The position numbers and the translations under genes are program-made. A stretch of DNA of 64,000 nucleotides from Natronorubrum halophilum. GTDB taxonomy: Archaea; Halobacteriota; Halobacteria; Halobacteriales; Natrialbaceae. The DNA is taken from assembly GCF_003670115.1 (NCBI RefSeq), contig NZ_QQTY01000001.1, positions 1,116,001 to 1,180,000 of the forward strand. The letters are read 5' to 3'. Below the pieces are notes generated by a model. That model did not search any database. It saw nothing but the letters and a program-made list of their open reading frames with translations, and was not told the DNA's origin. This document shows, one piece after another, positions 44,098 through 53,219 of this stretch (the stretch's first letter is position 1; each line of letters begins with the position of its first letter).

Positions 44098-44136
44098 AGC
44101 TATCCGGACGGGCCTGAGCCTATCAGGCGTTTCGAT

Positions 44137-44439
44137 TCAAAAGGGGAGTCGCTCGCGGAGCCACTCGCCGATCGACTGTGCGTCGTCATCCTCGTCGGTC
44201 GGTATGTCGGGGACCACCCGCTCGTCCGGTTTGATCACGGTCTCGTTGGCTCCGGACTCGACGACAATCAGCCCGTCTTGTTTCAGCATCGAGAGCGCTT
44301 GCTCGAGTTCGTCGATGTCGACCTCGACGGCAGCACGGAGTTCGAAGACGCTCATTCCGTCGTTAGCGCGGTCAACGAGCGCGTCGAGCACCGCCACCTC
44401 CGTCGATCCCCGGTCCCGAAACTCCCGCTTTGCTCTCAT
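44137..44439 (-). CDS. DUF6432-like winged-helix protein
   Basis: A 100-residue protein with a winged-helix-like fold: EVAVLDALVDRANDGMSVFE, LRAAVEVDIDELEQALSMLK and DGLIVVESGANETVI. The C-terminus is acidic and ends WLRERLPF. I associate this with the haloarchaeal DUF6432 family from memory. It may be a small DNA-binding regulator. It lies upstream of the YgfZ-type gene on the same strand and is divergent from the zinc-ribbon protein gene. Confidence 0.75.
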   Translation of the reverse strand: MRAKREFRDRGSTEVAVLDALVDRANDGMSVFELRAAVEVDIDELEQALSMLKQDGLIVVESGANETVIKPDERVVPDIPTDEDDDAQSIGEWLRERLPF

Positions 44440-44594
44440 CCGTATCGGTATTCAACGACCGGGGATTTGACGTTTGCCGTTCGACCGGTGGGCAGACGGC
44501 CGATCCGAGTCCACGAACGACGGTCGACGGCCGCCGACCTTCACGGCCAACTCGTCGACTCGTCGCCACGACCGCGGCTCCGAGAGGCAGCACG

Positions 44595-44604
44595 TTTTTT
44601 ATGG
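44595..44604 (+). promoter_or_regulatory. TATA element for the zinc-ribbon protein gene
   Basis: TTTTTTATGG ends 22 nt before the ATG at 44627, the usual spacing for a leaderless haloarchaeal transcript, and fixes that start against a longer upstream frame. Confidence 0.55.
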
Positions 44605-44626
44605 TGTGACTGGGTACGGTGGGACA

Positions 44627-45622
44627 ATGGTCCTGCGATGTTCGCTGCTCGGGCACGACTACGGTGACGCCGAAGTCGATCGCGAGCGCGAAGAACGGGG
44701 CAGTGAGGTCGTCGTAACCGTCCAGGAGTACGAAGAGTGTGTCCGCTGTGGCGAGCGAAACGTCATCAGCGAGAACACCGAGGTAACGAGTATCTCCGTC
44801 GCGGCGGACGCCGACTCGCTCCCCGATGAGTCCGAACTCGAGTCCGACACGACCGCATCGGTCGATACTGAACCCGCCGAACCGCCGGCCGACGCGCCCG
44901 TCGAAACCGGTACCGAGATCGAATTCACCGACGAAGCGGGCGGTGCCGAACTCGTCGATGCCGATTCCGCCGGCGACGAGAGCGCTCCGGACGACCCGGT
45001 TTCCGCCGACGCTCAATCGCCGGATTCCGATGACGGCATCGACGTGCCGACCGACGAAAACGGCGAGCCGATAACCGACGACGCCGAGATTCTCGAGGAC
45101 GACGACGACGAGACGCCCCGCGATCGCGAGCACGGCGAATGGCCCGACTCCGAGGACGTCGGTCCGCCGGTCGGTACGGAGAACGACCCGTCCGAATGGC
45201 CGGACGACGAGCAAAGCGACATCGATGAGGCGGCCACGGCCATCGACGCTGAGCCCCCCGCGGATACCGAAGTGGTGGACGACGGCGAGATTCTCGAGGA
45301 CGACACCACGCTCGGCAGCGCAGCGAGCGAATCGACCGCGGCGGCCGACGCCAGATCGGTGACCACGGAGGCACCGACTCCCCCGAACGCAGGAAGCGAA
45401 GCCGACGCGGAGCGAGAAGCCGACGCTGGAAGCGGTATCGAGCGAGCGGCGGCGGCACCGGCACCCGGTGAAAGCGGCGACGCGTCGCGCGAAGACGTTC
45501 CGACCGAGTTCTACTGTCCGCGGTGTGACTACGTCGCATCCAGCGACCGGGCCTCGCTTCGGGCCGGCGACATCTGTCCCGAGTGTCGGAAGGGGTACCT
45601 CGGCGAGCGAGAATACCGCTAG
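44627..45622 (+). CDS. acidic protein with terminal zinc ribbons
   Basis: A 331-residue protein. The N-terminal segment (MVLRCSLLGHDYGDAEVDRE ... EECVRCGERNVIS) and the C-terminal segment (FYCPRCDYVASSDRASLRAG then DICPECRKGYLGE) hold Cys pairs able to bind zinc. Between them lies about 240 residues of highly acidic, disordered-looking sequence with repeated GEILEDD-type words (AEILEDDDDE, GEILEDDTT). The arrangement matches a haloarchaeal family I know as DUF7093. Function unknown; a protein- or nucleic-acid-binding scaffold is plausible. Confidence 0.8.
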   Translation: MVLRCSLLGHDYGDAEVDREREERGSEVVVTVQEYEECVRCGERNVISENTEVTSISVAADADSLPDESELESDTTASVDTEPAEPPADAPVETGTEIEFTDEAGGAELVDADSAGDESAPDDPVSADAQSPDSDDGIDVPTDENGEPITDDAEILEDDDDETPRDREHGEWPDSEDVGPPVGTENDPSEWPDDEQSDIDEAATAIDAEPPADTEVVDDGEILEDDTTLGSAASESTAAADARSVTTEAPTPPNAGSEADAEREADAGSGIERAAAAPAPGESGDASREDVPTEFYCPRCDYVASSDRASLRAGDICPECRKGYLGEREYR

Positions 45623-45849
45623 CACAGCGCCGCCAGCGCCCGGTCGCGATCACCGAAAACGTACAGGTGTCGTGCGATCGGATTCGTACTACCGTTCGGT
45701 GACCCGAGAGTTCCACGTCGCGAGTCGTCAACCCGTCCTTCGGATGAGGCGTCCACCAGCCGTTCCCAACCGTCACTCGAGCCGTCTGTCAGCCGGCTGC
45801 GACGGTGACTATGAAAAGAGGTAAACAGTCCGCCGTGTATCTCCAATCC

Positions 45850-46239
45850 ATGAAGGAGTACAAGATGCGCCGCGGTGAGTATCTCGAAGAGCGGATCCCC
45901 GACATGGAAGCGACAGTCGTGGACTATTTCGGACCGATCACGGGTACCGAGGAGTACAAGGGGAGCGACCTGTACGTGGTCGGCGAGCCCGACAACCCCG
46001 TCTTCGAGAAAATCGTCGTTGGAGCCGTCGACTACTCCGGCAAGAAGGACAAACTCGCCGTCGAATTCTACGAGCGAGATCCCACCGAACTCGGCCCCGA
46101 CGAACTCGAGGCCGCAGCCGACGCCGTCGACGCCAAAAACGACTTCCTGCTCGAGGCGACCGCTCGAGACGCGAAAGCTCGCCGCGATTCGCTGAAACGC
46201 TCCGTCGAGGACGACCCAGATCACGATATCGACGCCTGA
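45850..46239 (+). CDS. DUF5611-type protein
   Basis: A 129-residue cytoplasmic protein starting MKEYKMRRGEYLEERIPDME. Segments VVDYFGPITGTEEYKGSDLY and VVGAVDYSGKKDKLAVEFYE fit a compact alpha/beta fold. I recognise it as the haloarchaeal DUF5611 family. In-frame starts 13-15 codons upstream exist, but the conserved region begins here. Function unknown. Confidence 0.8.
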   Translation: MKEYKMRRGEYLEERIPDMEATVVDYFGPITGTEEYKGSDLYVVGEPDNPVFEKIVVGAVDYSGKKDKLAVEFYERDPTELGPDELEAAADAVDAKNDFLLEATARDAKARRDSLKRSVEDDPDHDIDA

Positions 46240-46352
46240 TCGGCTATCGGCGGACCGTTCTGTACGACTGCTCCCGCGCTCGGTTAGCAGCGGCGTCACT
46301 CGAGAGACCGCCAGGCACGGTCATCGGAGCGAAGGAACGGACGACGATCCGG

Positions 46353-46817
46353 TCAGTCGCGGCTCCCGTACGGGTCGTGAACGGCGACCAGTCCCGCACC
46401 GGAGCTTCGATAGATGACGTCGACGATATCACCGGTTTCGATCTGATTGAAATCCGCTCGGACGAGCGCCGTGTATCGACAGTCCTCGCCGTCGGTGTCA
46501 CAGCCGCGGAATCTGAACTCGACGGTCTCGAACTGGGCTCTGAGACGATTCACGAGGGACTCGGAGATCGTGATCGGTGCGCCCTCCTCGATATCGCCGG
46601 CGAGCGCTTCGTGGATCTCGCCGTGATAGTACGGGCCCTCCTCGTCTCCCGTGGGATCGTAGCGCCTCACGGCCGCGTAAACCGGTTCACCGCCACCTCG
46701 AGGGTGGAGTCGAACCGACTTCTGCGTGATCGTGACGCGCTCGACGAGTCCGAGCCGAGTCGCACAGCCGACGAGGGTGATCCCTGGAACGACCGCCAAG
46801 AGCGCACGTCGTTTCAC
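46353..46817 (-). CDS. small lipoprotein, hypothetical
   Basis: A 154-residue protein. GTG start giving VKRRALLAVVPGITLVG followed by Cys in a lipobox, so it is probably exported and lipid-anchored. The mature part is beta-rich and contains two Cys (CDTDGEDC) that may form a disulfide. The start is chosen to place the Lys-Arg-Arg signal at the N-terminus; the longer frame upstream is basic and unlikely. No family recognised. Confidence 0.68.
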   Translation of the reverse strand: MKRRALLAVVPGITLVGCATRLGLVERVTITQKSVRLHPRGGGEPVYAAVRRYDPTGDEEGPYYHGEIHEALAGDIEEGAPITISESLVNRLRAQFETVEFRFRGCDTDGEDCRYTALVRADFNQIETGDIVDVIYRSSGAGLVAVHDPYGSRD

Positions 46818-46874
46818 TACTGTCGGTGTACGTGGACTAACATGGAGTAGCTTTCCCCCGGGATGGTCCGAAAC

Positions 46875-46883
46875 GGCTATTGG
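46875..46883 (+). promoter_or_regulatory. TATA-like element before the 56-aa membrane protein
   Basis: GGCTATTGG ends 24 nt before the ATG at 46908, a spacing that fits leaderless transcription. Confidence 0.4.
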
Positions 46884-46907
46884 TACACCGTGAATCCACC
46901 GAGGTGA

Positions 46908-47078
46908 ATGGATATCGCTACGTTCCTCGCTGCGACGCTGGTCGCACACGTCGGCCTCGCGGTTTTCGTCACCGGTCACGCCGTGGTGACCGACCACGAC
47001 GCCGGAAACTGGCCGTATCTCACGCTCGTGCTCGGTCTCGCGGGCGTCGCCGGCTACTTCTTCTACGACGGGACGTGA
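46908..47078 (+). CDS. 56-residue two-TM membrane protein
   Basis: ATG at 46908 to TGA at 47078. The protein MDIATFLAATLVAHVGLAVF continues through a His/Asp-rich loop (TGHAVVTDHDAG) to a second helix (WPYLTLVLGLAGVAGYFFY) and ends YDGT. Two hydrophobic helices with a short polar loop, strong G/C third positions and a TATA-like element at the right distance support a real gene. No family recognised, but small proteins of this layout are common in haloarchaea. Confidence 0.68.
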   Translation: MDIATFLAATLVAHVGLAVFVTGHAVVTDHDAGNWPYLTLVLGLAGVAGYFFYDGT

Positions 47079-47165
47079 GCGGAGACGCCGCGTCCGAAAC
47101 CAACGACCAGTGCCGGCCCGAGAACGGCGGCCGAACGCGAAAACGGCGACTCGAGGAGGAGTCGG

Positions 47166-48713
47166 TCAGGCGAGGAAGACGTGTCGCGGTCGATCCACGA
47201 GGATATCGCGACCGAACTCGACGGTCTCCGAAAAGGCGTCGCTCCGGAAGAACGCCATGGCGTCCTCGCGGGAGTCCCAGCGGCTGGCGATGAACATGTC
47301 GTTTTCGTCCTCGAGGTTCGCCAGCAGATCGGTCTTCCGGTGGCCGTCCATGTCCGCGAGCAGGCCGGCGACGTCGCCGAAGGTGTCGACGAAGTCCTCG
47401 CGATGGTCGGGTTCGACGGTGTAGAACATTCCCATCGTGCCCCACGAACCGTCGGCGGCGGACGCCCCGTCGTCGCCCGCCTGGCGGACGATGTCGGGGA
47501 GATCCGCGAGGAAACCGGCCGCCGTGTTCGCGGCGCGTTCGGTCTCCCAGAGGCTGACGATCGCGGCCTCCGCGTCGTCAGCCCGTGAGTCGTAGACGGC
47601 CGTCTTCACGTGCGTATCGTAGTGATCGAAGTTCGTCCGCAGCCCGTCGACCTCGTCGAACAGGTCGCCGGCGTCCGCCGCGGAATAGAGCACGACCGCG
47701 TGGACGTCCTCGCCGTGCGGCTGGCCCGCGTAGACCCCGATCTCCTCAAGTTCGCTACGGACGCCTGTCTCTCCCTCGTCCGCATCGCCGTGTGCGTGCT
47801 CGCTCGAATCGTCACCGTGGTGGCCGCTCGAGTCACTGCCGTGATGACCGCCGCGCGAGTCGCCGGCGTGATGCCCGCCGTGTTCGCCGTCGGCGTGTGG
47901 GTGGCCTCGTGCGTCCGCACCGCCTTCCTGCGGGACGGGGTCGCCCGCGAGGTACGCACCGAGGTGCTCCGGCGGGAACCGACGGGCCGAGAGGAATCGA
48001 TCGAACTCGGCGAAACGGGAACTCGAGGGATCGAATCGCATCTCGTAGAGCAGTTCCTTGACGTCGGTCGGGTCGTCGCCGAACAGGGTCACGCCCCACT
48101 CGAAGTCGTCGAGTCCGATGCTGCCGGAGATGATCTGCGTGACGCGGCCGGCGTACCCCTTGCCGATCTCGCCGTGACTCGAGAGGTGGTCCGCGCGCTC
48201 CTCGAAGGACAGGTCGTACCAGTTGTGGTCGGGACCGCGACGTTTGCTCATCGGGTAGAAACTCACGAACTCGGCGTCCGGAATCTCGGGTTCGAGCCGC
48301 GACTCGATGTAGCGTTTCATCCCGGTGTCTTCGACCTCCGCGTCGTCGTCGAAGAACTCCTGGGACATGTAGCCCGAGACCTCGGTCACCGAGAGGTAGG
48401 AGTCGGCGCGTTCGGTAAACGCCGCGAGCGCCGTGTGCTCGAACCGTCGCTCGAGCGTGTCGAGGTCCTCGAGCGTCGGACGCAGATGGAGGATCAACAG
48501 GTCGGCTTTGTGACCGAGCACCGAGAACGTGGCCGAGTCGCCGTCGTCGGCGTCCGCCACGTCCTCGGCGGCGGCGAGGTAGTCGATACCCTCGTCGATG
48601 GCCTGCGAGCGGCGACGCTCGGGGGCGTCGCGCCAGGCGTCCCAGTCGATCGACCGGAAATCGTGCAGGACGTACCAGCCCTCTTCGGTCTGTGGCGGCT
48701 GCCGTCGTTCCAT
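47166..48713 (-). CDS. pitA: HemQ-ABM fusion protein (PitA type)
   Basis: A 515-residue protein. The N-terminal two-thirds is a chlorite-dismutase-family domain of the HemQ type (coproheme decarboxylase of haem synthesis): SFYPMSKRRGPDHNWYDLSF, HGEIGKGYAGRVTQIISGSI and DDFEWGVTLFGDDP. The C-terminal part is an antibiotic-biosynthesis-monooxygenase-like domain (from about 400, EPDHREDFVDTFGDVAGLLA). They are joined by a His-rich linker (about 262-310, HADGEHGGHHAGDSRGGHHG). The same domain pair is described as PitA of Haloferax volcanii. The His linker could bind iron or another metal. Confidence 0.9.
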   Translation of the reverse strand: MERRQPPQTEEGWYVLHDFRSIDWDAWRDAPERRRSQAIDEGIDYLAAAEDVADADDGDSATFSVLGHKADLLILHLRPTLEDLDTLERRFEHTALAAFTERADSYLSVTEVSGYMSQEFFDDDAEVEDTGMKRYIESRLEPEIPDAEFVSFYPMSKRRGPDHNWYDLSFEERADHLSSHGEIGKGYAGRVTQIISGSIGLDDFEWGVTLFGDDPTDVKELLYEMRFDPSSSRFAEFDRFLSARRFPPEHLGAYLAGDPVPQEGGADARGHPHADGEHGGHHAGDSRGGHHGSDSSGHHGDDSSEHAHGDADEGETGVRSELEEIGVYAGQPHGEDVHAVVLYSAADAGDLFDEVDGLRTNFDHYDTHVKTAVYDSRADDAEAAIVSLWETERAANTAAGFLADLPDIVRQAGDDGASAADGSWGTMGMFYTVEPDHREDFVDTFGDVAGLLADMDGHRKTDLLANLEDENDMFIASRWDSREDAMAFFRSDAFSETVEFGRDILVDRPRHVFLA

Positions 48714-48889
48714 GATCGCGGGTTGGGTCGGCGAGGCTAAGAAGGACGGGGTTTCGAGCCGACACGTCGGCCCGTGTTGGCCAGTCGGGCCGATTCACCG
48801 GCCACCGGATAGCGTGCCTCAGACACTCGCTCGCCGGTATTGGGGGTGACCGAAACCCTTTAGCGATGCCAGTTTAAAGCACGGCGTAC

Positions 48890-49450
48890 ATGCGGAAAAG
48901 TGGGCCACCGAAAGGACTCATCGCCTATCTCGTTCTCGAACTTCTCGAGGAGAAACCACGGTACGGTTACGAAATCCTCAAGGAAATCCGCGAGATCAGC
49001 GGTGGACACTGGGAGCCCTCCTACGGCTCCGTTTACCCCATTCTCTACAAATTTGAGGAGCAGGGCTGGACCGAACGCATCGAGCGCGAGGACGAACCCG
49101 ACCGGAAGTACTTCGAACTCACCGCCGACGGCGACGACGAACTCACACAGCGCCGATCGAGGTGTACCGAGAACGCGCGAGAGTTCGCCGACATTATTCT
49201 GGGCTTCTCCCACGTCTACGCGGCCTTTTCGACCGACGATCGGTTCGAGATTCCCGAAAAAGACGGCGAGTGGCGGTTCGACGAGACGTTCAGCGCGTGG
49301 ATCGTCGAACAGGTCGTTCGCCACCACGAACACCACTTCGAGACCGAGTTCGAACGGATCGAGGCGACGCCGGCGGAGTTCTACGACCGTCACGGCATCG
49401 ACGAGGACGGAGCCGACGAGACGGATGCGGGCGACGGATCCGACCGGTAA
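48890..49450 (+). CDS. PadR-family transcriptional regulator
   Basis: A 186-residue winged-helix regulator: LIAYLVLELLEEKPRYGYEI, then HWEPSYGSVYPILYKFEEQG in the recognition and wing region, followed by WTERIEREDEPDRKYFELT. An acidic C-terminal domain follows. PadR proteins usually repress small operons in response to ligands. The gene faces the site-2 protease gene convergently, and it is divergent from the HemQ-ABM gene, which is a possible target. Confidence 0.88.
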   Translation: MRKSGPPKGLIAYLVLELLEEKPRYGYEILKEIREISGGHWEPSYGSVYPILYKFEEQGWTERIEREDEPDRKYFELTADGDDELTQRRSRCTENAREFADIILGFSHVYAAFSTDDRFEIPEKDGEWRFDETFSAWIVEQVVRHHEHHFETEFERIEATPAEFYDRHGIDEDGADETDAGDGSDR

Positions 49451-49525
49451 CGAACCGTCGACACGAGGCCTCGAGAACGCGGAACGGCGAGCCGAATCGA
49501 CCGAAGCCGGCCGAACGGCGCCAGC

Positions 49526-51349
49526 CTACGTCAGGAACGGCAGAAACAGCATCAGGAGGAAGCTGGCGAGCATCGTCAGCCCGATCGTCGTCGTCACGGT
49601 TCGAACGTGTCCGCGCGTCGTCTCGAACGGCAGGCGCGAGACGATCGCCTCGGTGCTCGTTCGAAGGATGTGCCCGCCGTCGAGCGGGAACGCCGGAATA
49701 CAGTTGAAAAAGCCCAACTGGATGTTGATCCAGCCGGTCCAGAACAGCAGGTTTGCGATGACGAAGACCGTGCTATCCCCGAGTGCCGCGAGCGATCCCT
49801 GGACCTCGTAGAAGTTCTCGATGCCCCCGGTAAAGCCGGCGAAGTTGAACGGCAAGAGCCCGACGACGCCGATTACCGGAAGCAGTATCGAGAGACCGAT
49901 CTTCCCGAAGAAGGAGTCGGTTATCGGCCCGTAGCTTCCCCCGTCGCCGCCGAGGACGGCGAGGTACTCCTCGGCGGGGTAGAGCTGAACGCCGATATCG
50001 CTGACTTCGAAGCCGGATACGCCGGGGTTGCCGAGGATTCCGAGGAACCCGGTATCCTGCCTCGGATGGTCGTCCAGCGTCACCTCGTACTCAGCGCGCT
50101 CGTCGCCGAAGTAGCCCACGACGGTAACTTCGTCGCCCGCCTCGCTCTCCTCGAGCAGCGACTCGAGATCGTCGTAGGTGTGCGTTCGCTCGCCGTCGAC
50201 GGACGTGATCACGAACGGCTCGTCGGTCGCTCCGGTCGCGCCCTCGAGCGGCCCGTCGTCGGTGACGTCGACGGCCGCACCGATCGGAACCTCTCGCTCG
50301 ATGCGTTCGCCGTCGCGATCGATCGTCAGCGTGACGCGCTCGTCGTCGCCGACCGCTTCGTAGAGGGCGTCCTCGGTCGCGACCGTCTGTCCGTTTACCG
50401 CGACGATCGTATCACCGACTTCCACCCCTGTCGGACCGTTCTCCATCGCTGCGGTGACGAGCAACGACCGATTCACCTGGACGGTTCGCTTGCCGTTGAG
50501 CTCGAGTTCGACCTGTTCGCCGTCGGCAGCCTCGAGGCGGTCCGCGAGGTCGTCGTTGGTCTCGACGGGCTCGTCATCGACGGCAGTGATGCGATCGTTG
50601 GGTTCGATCCCGGCCGATGCCGCAGGCGAACCGGGCGCAACGCCGCCGACCGCAGCACCCGAAGCGACGCCGATCGAGCCGACGATCGGCCCGAAAAGGA
50701 GCGCGAAGACGAGTATCGTGACCGCGAAGTTGTTCGTCACTCCGGCGGCGAACATCCGCGTCTGACCGCCTCTCGAGGCGTTTTTGCTGCTCTCCTGATC
50801 GGGTTCGACGAACGCGCCAAACGGGATGATCGCGAGCATGGCGACGCCCATCGAGTCGATGCCGATGTCCTCGACGCGACAGAGGAGTCCGTGGCCGCCC
50901 TCGTGGACGACTAATCCGACGAGAAGTCCGACGACGATACCGGGTGTCGCGGAGACCGGGAGGAAGTCGTTGACGCCGGGGAAGGGGACCACGTTGCGCG
51001 GCTGCTGGACGCTTCCGGCCGGCTGTGGCGACGTGATCGCGGAGATCGCGGCGGCGAGAAGGACGACGAACATGGTCGCCATGACGACGATGGCGATACC
51101 GACGCCGATGTTCGCCCAGGCGCGCCAGAAGCGTTTGGGCTTCGAGAGCCGATCGAGAAACGCTCGGCCGCGTTTGGTATGAAACGTGAGAATCGGTCCC
51201 TGAGTCCCGACGTACTCCGGCAGGAGATCGGCTCGCTTGAGCGCGATAATAGCGAACCAGTAGACGAGGAGGCCGATGACGACCCACGTCAGCGTCTCCG
51301 AGCCGTAGAGTTCGGGAACCGAAACGACAGCGGGGGAGCCGTAATCCAT
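49526..51349 (-). CDS. site-2-type M50 protease with PDZ-like domains
   Basis: A 607-residue intramembrane zinc protease. The zinc motif is HEGGH in LLVGLVVHEGGHGLLCRVED, and the second ligand motif is FPLDGGHIL near the C-terminus. Between the membrane helices lie two PDZ-like domains (GGVAPGSPAASAGIEPNDRI and GVEVGDTIVAVNGQTVATED) plus a further copy-like segment. Such proteases release membrane-anchored regulators. It is separated from the PadR gene by 75 bp, in convergent orientation. Confidence 0.9.
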   Translation of the reverse strand: MDYGSPAVVSVPELYGSETLTWVVIGLLVYWFAIIALKRADLLPEYVGTQGPILTFHTKRGRAFLDRLSKPKRFWRAWANIGVGIAIVVMATMFVVLLAAAISAITSPQPAGSVQQPRNVVPFPGVNDFLPVSATPGIVVGLLVGLVVHEGGHGLLCRVEDIGIDSMGVAMLAIIPFGAFVEPDQESSKNASRGGQTRMFAAGVTNNFAVTILVFALLFGPIVGSIGVASGAAVGGVAPGSPAASAGIEPNDRITAVDDEPVETNDDLADRLEAADGEQVELELNGKRTVQVNRSLLVTAAMENGPTGVEVGDTIVAVNGQTVATEDALYEAVGDDERVTLTIDRDGERIEREVPIGAAVDVTDDGPLEGATGATDEPFVITSVDGERTHTYDDLESLLEESEAGDEVTVVGYFGDERAEYEVTLDDHPRQDTGFLGILGNPGVSGFEVSDIGVQLYPAEEYLAVLGGDGGSYGPITDSFFGKIGLSILLPVIGVVGLLPFNFAGFTGGIENFYEVQGSLAALGDSTVFVIANLLFWTGWINIQLGFFNCIPAFPLDGGHILRTSTEAIVSRLPFETTRGHVRTVTTTIGLTMLASFLLMLFLPFLT

Positions 51350-51434
51350 CTACCGTATTTCCGGGGGGCGTTCTCAAAGGGCTTTTGTCTATCCGGTCAC
51401 TCTCGTACCGATTCGAGGAGGGGGTCTGTCAGGT

Positions 51435-53219
51435 TCACCGTTCCCGGCGTAATCGGCCGACGACGAACTCGCGGTCGACTTTCGCGAGGAACGACCCGAG
51501 CTTCGGTCCCTGCTGTTCGTCGAAGAAGAGCCGGTAGCCCGCGCCGAAGAAGTCGCCGACGTCGACGTCGTGACGGCGCGCCGTCTCGTAGATCTCGCTC
51601 TGGATCTCGTCGGGTTCGTGGCCCGCCTCGATGAAGTCGGCGAGCTCCTCGAGCGCGGCCTCGGTGTTCTCGTCGAAGTCGTGGTCGGGGATCTCGGAGC
51701 GCTTGAGTTCGTAATCGAACTCGTTTTCGGTGCGTCGCGCCCAGTTTCGGGCCCGTTCGACTCGCTCGAGTGCGCCCTCGATCGCCCACTCGGGGGCGTC
51801 TTCGGGGATGTGCCCCTCGCGTCGGGCGATCTCCTCGCGCAGGTCGGGGTCGTCGGTCATTCCGAGCACGGCGGCGAAGGTGTAGGGGAGCCGAATGCGC
51901 TCCTCGCGCGGCCCGTCCGCGCGCTCTGAACTGGCGGCAGTAGCCGCCCCCTCGACCACGAGCGGGTACACTCGCTTCGCGAATGCCGTCTCGTCCTCGC
52001 TCGCGTCGATCTCGTCGAAGTAGATCGCCTCGAGACGGTCGAACTCGTCGACCAATTGATCGAGGCGTTCGATGCTGAAGTCCCGGGCCTTCGAGGGGTC
52101 TTTCGCGAAGAAGTAGCGCAGGACTTCGGGCTCTAAGAGTTCGAGGACGTCCGAGACGAGGATGACGTTGCCCGCCGACGAGGAGAAGGGCTCGCCCTCG
52201 AGGGTGAACCACTCGTAGACCATCGGAACGGGCGGTTCGATCCCGAGGACGTTGCGCGCGATGTCCTGTCCGCTGGGCCAGGAGCCCTCGGCGTGGTCCT
52301 TGCCGAAGGGCTCGAAGTCGACGCCGAGTACCTGCCACTGCGCGGGCCACTCGAAGCGCCACGGCAGCTTGCCCTCGCGCAGGGTCGCGGTGCCCTCGTG
52401 TCCGCAGCCCGAAATCGTCTGCTCGCCGGCGTCCATGTCGGTACAGCGGTAGTCGACGGTCGGCGGCTCGCCTGTCTCGCGGGTCGCTTCGCTCCCCGCT
52501 CGACTATCCGAGGCGCTTCGCGCCTCGCCATCCAAATTGACGCTTGTCACCGTTTCCGTGACCTTCCCGCAGTCCTCGCAGATCGGATTGAAGGGGATGT
52601 AGTCCGCGTCGACCTTATCCTGGTACTGCGAGAGCACGTCGCGGGCGCGCTCTCGGTTCTCGAGGACGTACCGCGTCACGTCCTCGAGGTCGCCGGACTC
52701 GTACAGCTCCGTGTTCGAAATCAGTTCGATCGGGACGTCGACGGCGTCGGCGCTGTCCTGAATGATGGTCGAGAAGTGTTCGCCGTAGGAGTCACAGCAG
52801 CCGAAGGGGTCCGGAACGTCCGTGTACGGCGCGCCGAGGTTTCGTCCGAGCGCGCCCGCGTCGACCTCGCCGAGATCGACGAGATTCCCCTCGAGATCAC
52901 AGAGCGTCCGCGGCAGCTTTCGGAGCGGGTCCCGGTCGTCGGCGGTGAAGACCTGGCGGACCTCGTGACCGCGCTCGCGCAGGACTTCGGCGACGTAGTA
53001 GCCCCGCATGAGCTCGTTGACGTTGCCGAGATGGGGGACGCCCGACGGCGAGATGCCGCCCTTGACGACGATCGGGTCGTCCGGGTCCCGGTTTTCGATC
53101 CGATCCGCAACGGTGTCCGCCCAGAAGGCGTGGCGCGCGTCGTCGCCGTCCTCGCGCTGAAGGGTGTAGGGACTCTCGGCGTCCGGGGTCTCCTCCCCGC
53201 CGTCGTGTTCGGTGCTCAT
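51435..53219 (-). CDS. lysS: class I lysyl-tRNA synthetase
   Basis: A 594-residue class I LysRS, the archaeal type, charging tRNA-Lys. The HIGH-like signature is PHLGN at 62-66 (ISPSGVPHLGNVNEL), and the KMSKS position reads PFSSSAGN. A Cys-rich zinc region follows PICEDCGKVTETV. An extra block of about 20 residues (232-251, GEARSASDSRAGSEATRETG without the flanks) interrupts this region. The GCGHEGTATLREGKLPWRFE segment is conserved. The start overlaps the stop of pyrH by 4 bp. Confidence 0.94.
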   Translation of the reverse strand: MSTEHDGGEETPDAESPYTLQREDGDDARHAFWADTVADRIENRDPDDPIVVKGGISPSGVPHLGNVNELMRGYYVAEVLRERGHEVRQVFTADDRDPLRKLPRTLCDLEGNLVDLGEVDAGALGRNLGAPYTDVPDPFGCCDSYGEHFSTIIQDSADAVDVPIELISNTELYESGDLEDVTRYVLENRERARDVLSQYQDKVDADYIPFNPICEDCGKVTETVTSVNLDGEARSASDSRAGSEATRETGEPPTVDYRCTDMDAGEQTISGCGHEGTATLREGKLPWRFEWPAQWQVLGVDFEPFGKDHAEGSWPSGQDIARNVLGIEPPVPMVYEWFTLEGEPFSSSAGNVILVSDVLELLEPEVLRYFFAKDPSKARDFSIERLDQLVDEFDRLEAIYFDEIDASEDETAFAKRVYPLVVEGAATAASSERADGPREERIRLPYTFAAVLGMTDDPDLREEIARREGHIPEDAPEWAIEGALERVERARNWARRTENEFDYELKRSEIPDHDFDENTEAALEELADFIEAGHEPDEIQSEIYETARRHDVDVGDFFGAGYRLFFDEQQGPKLGSFLAKVDREFVVGRLRRER

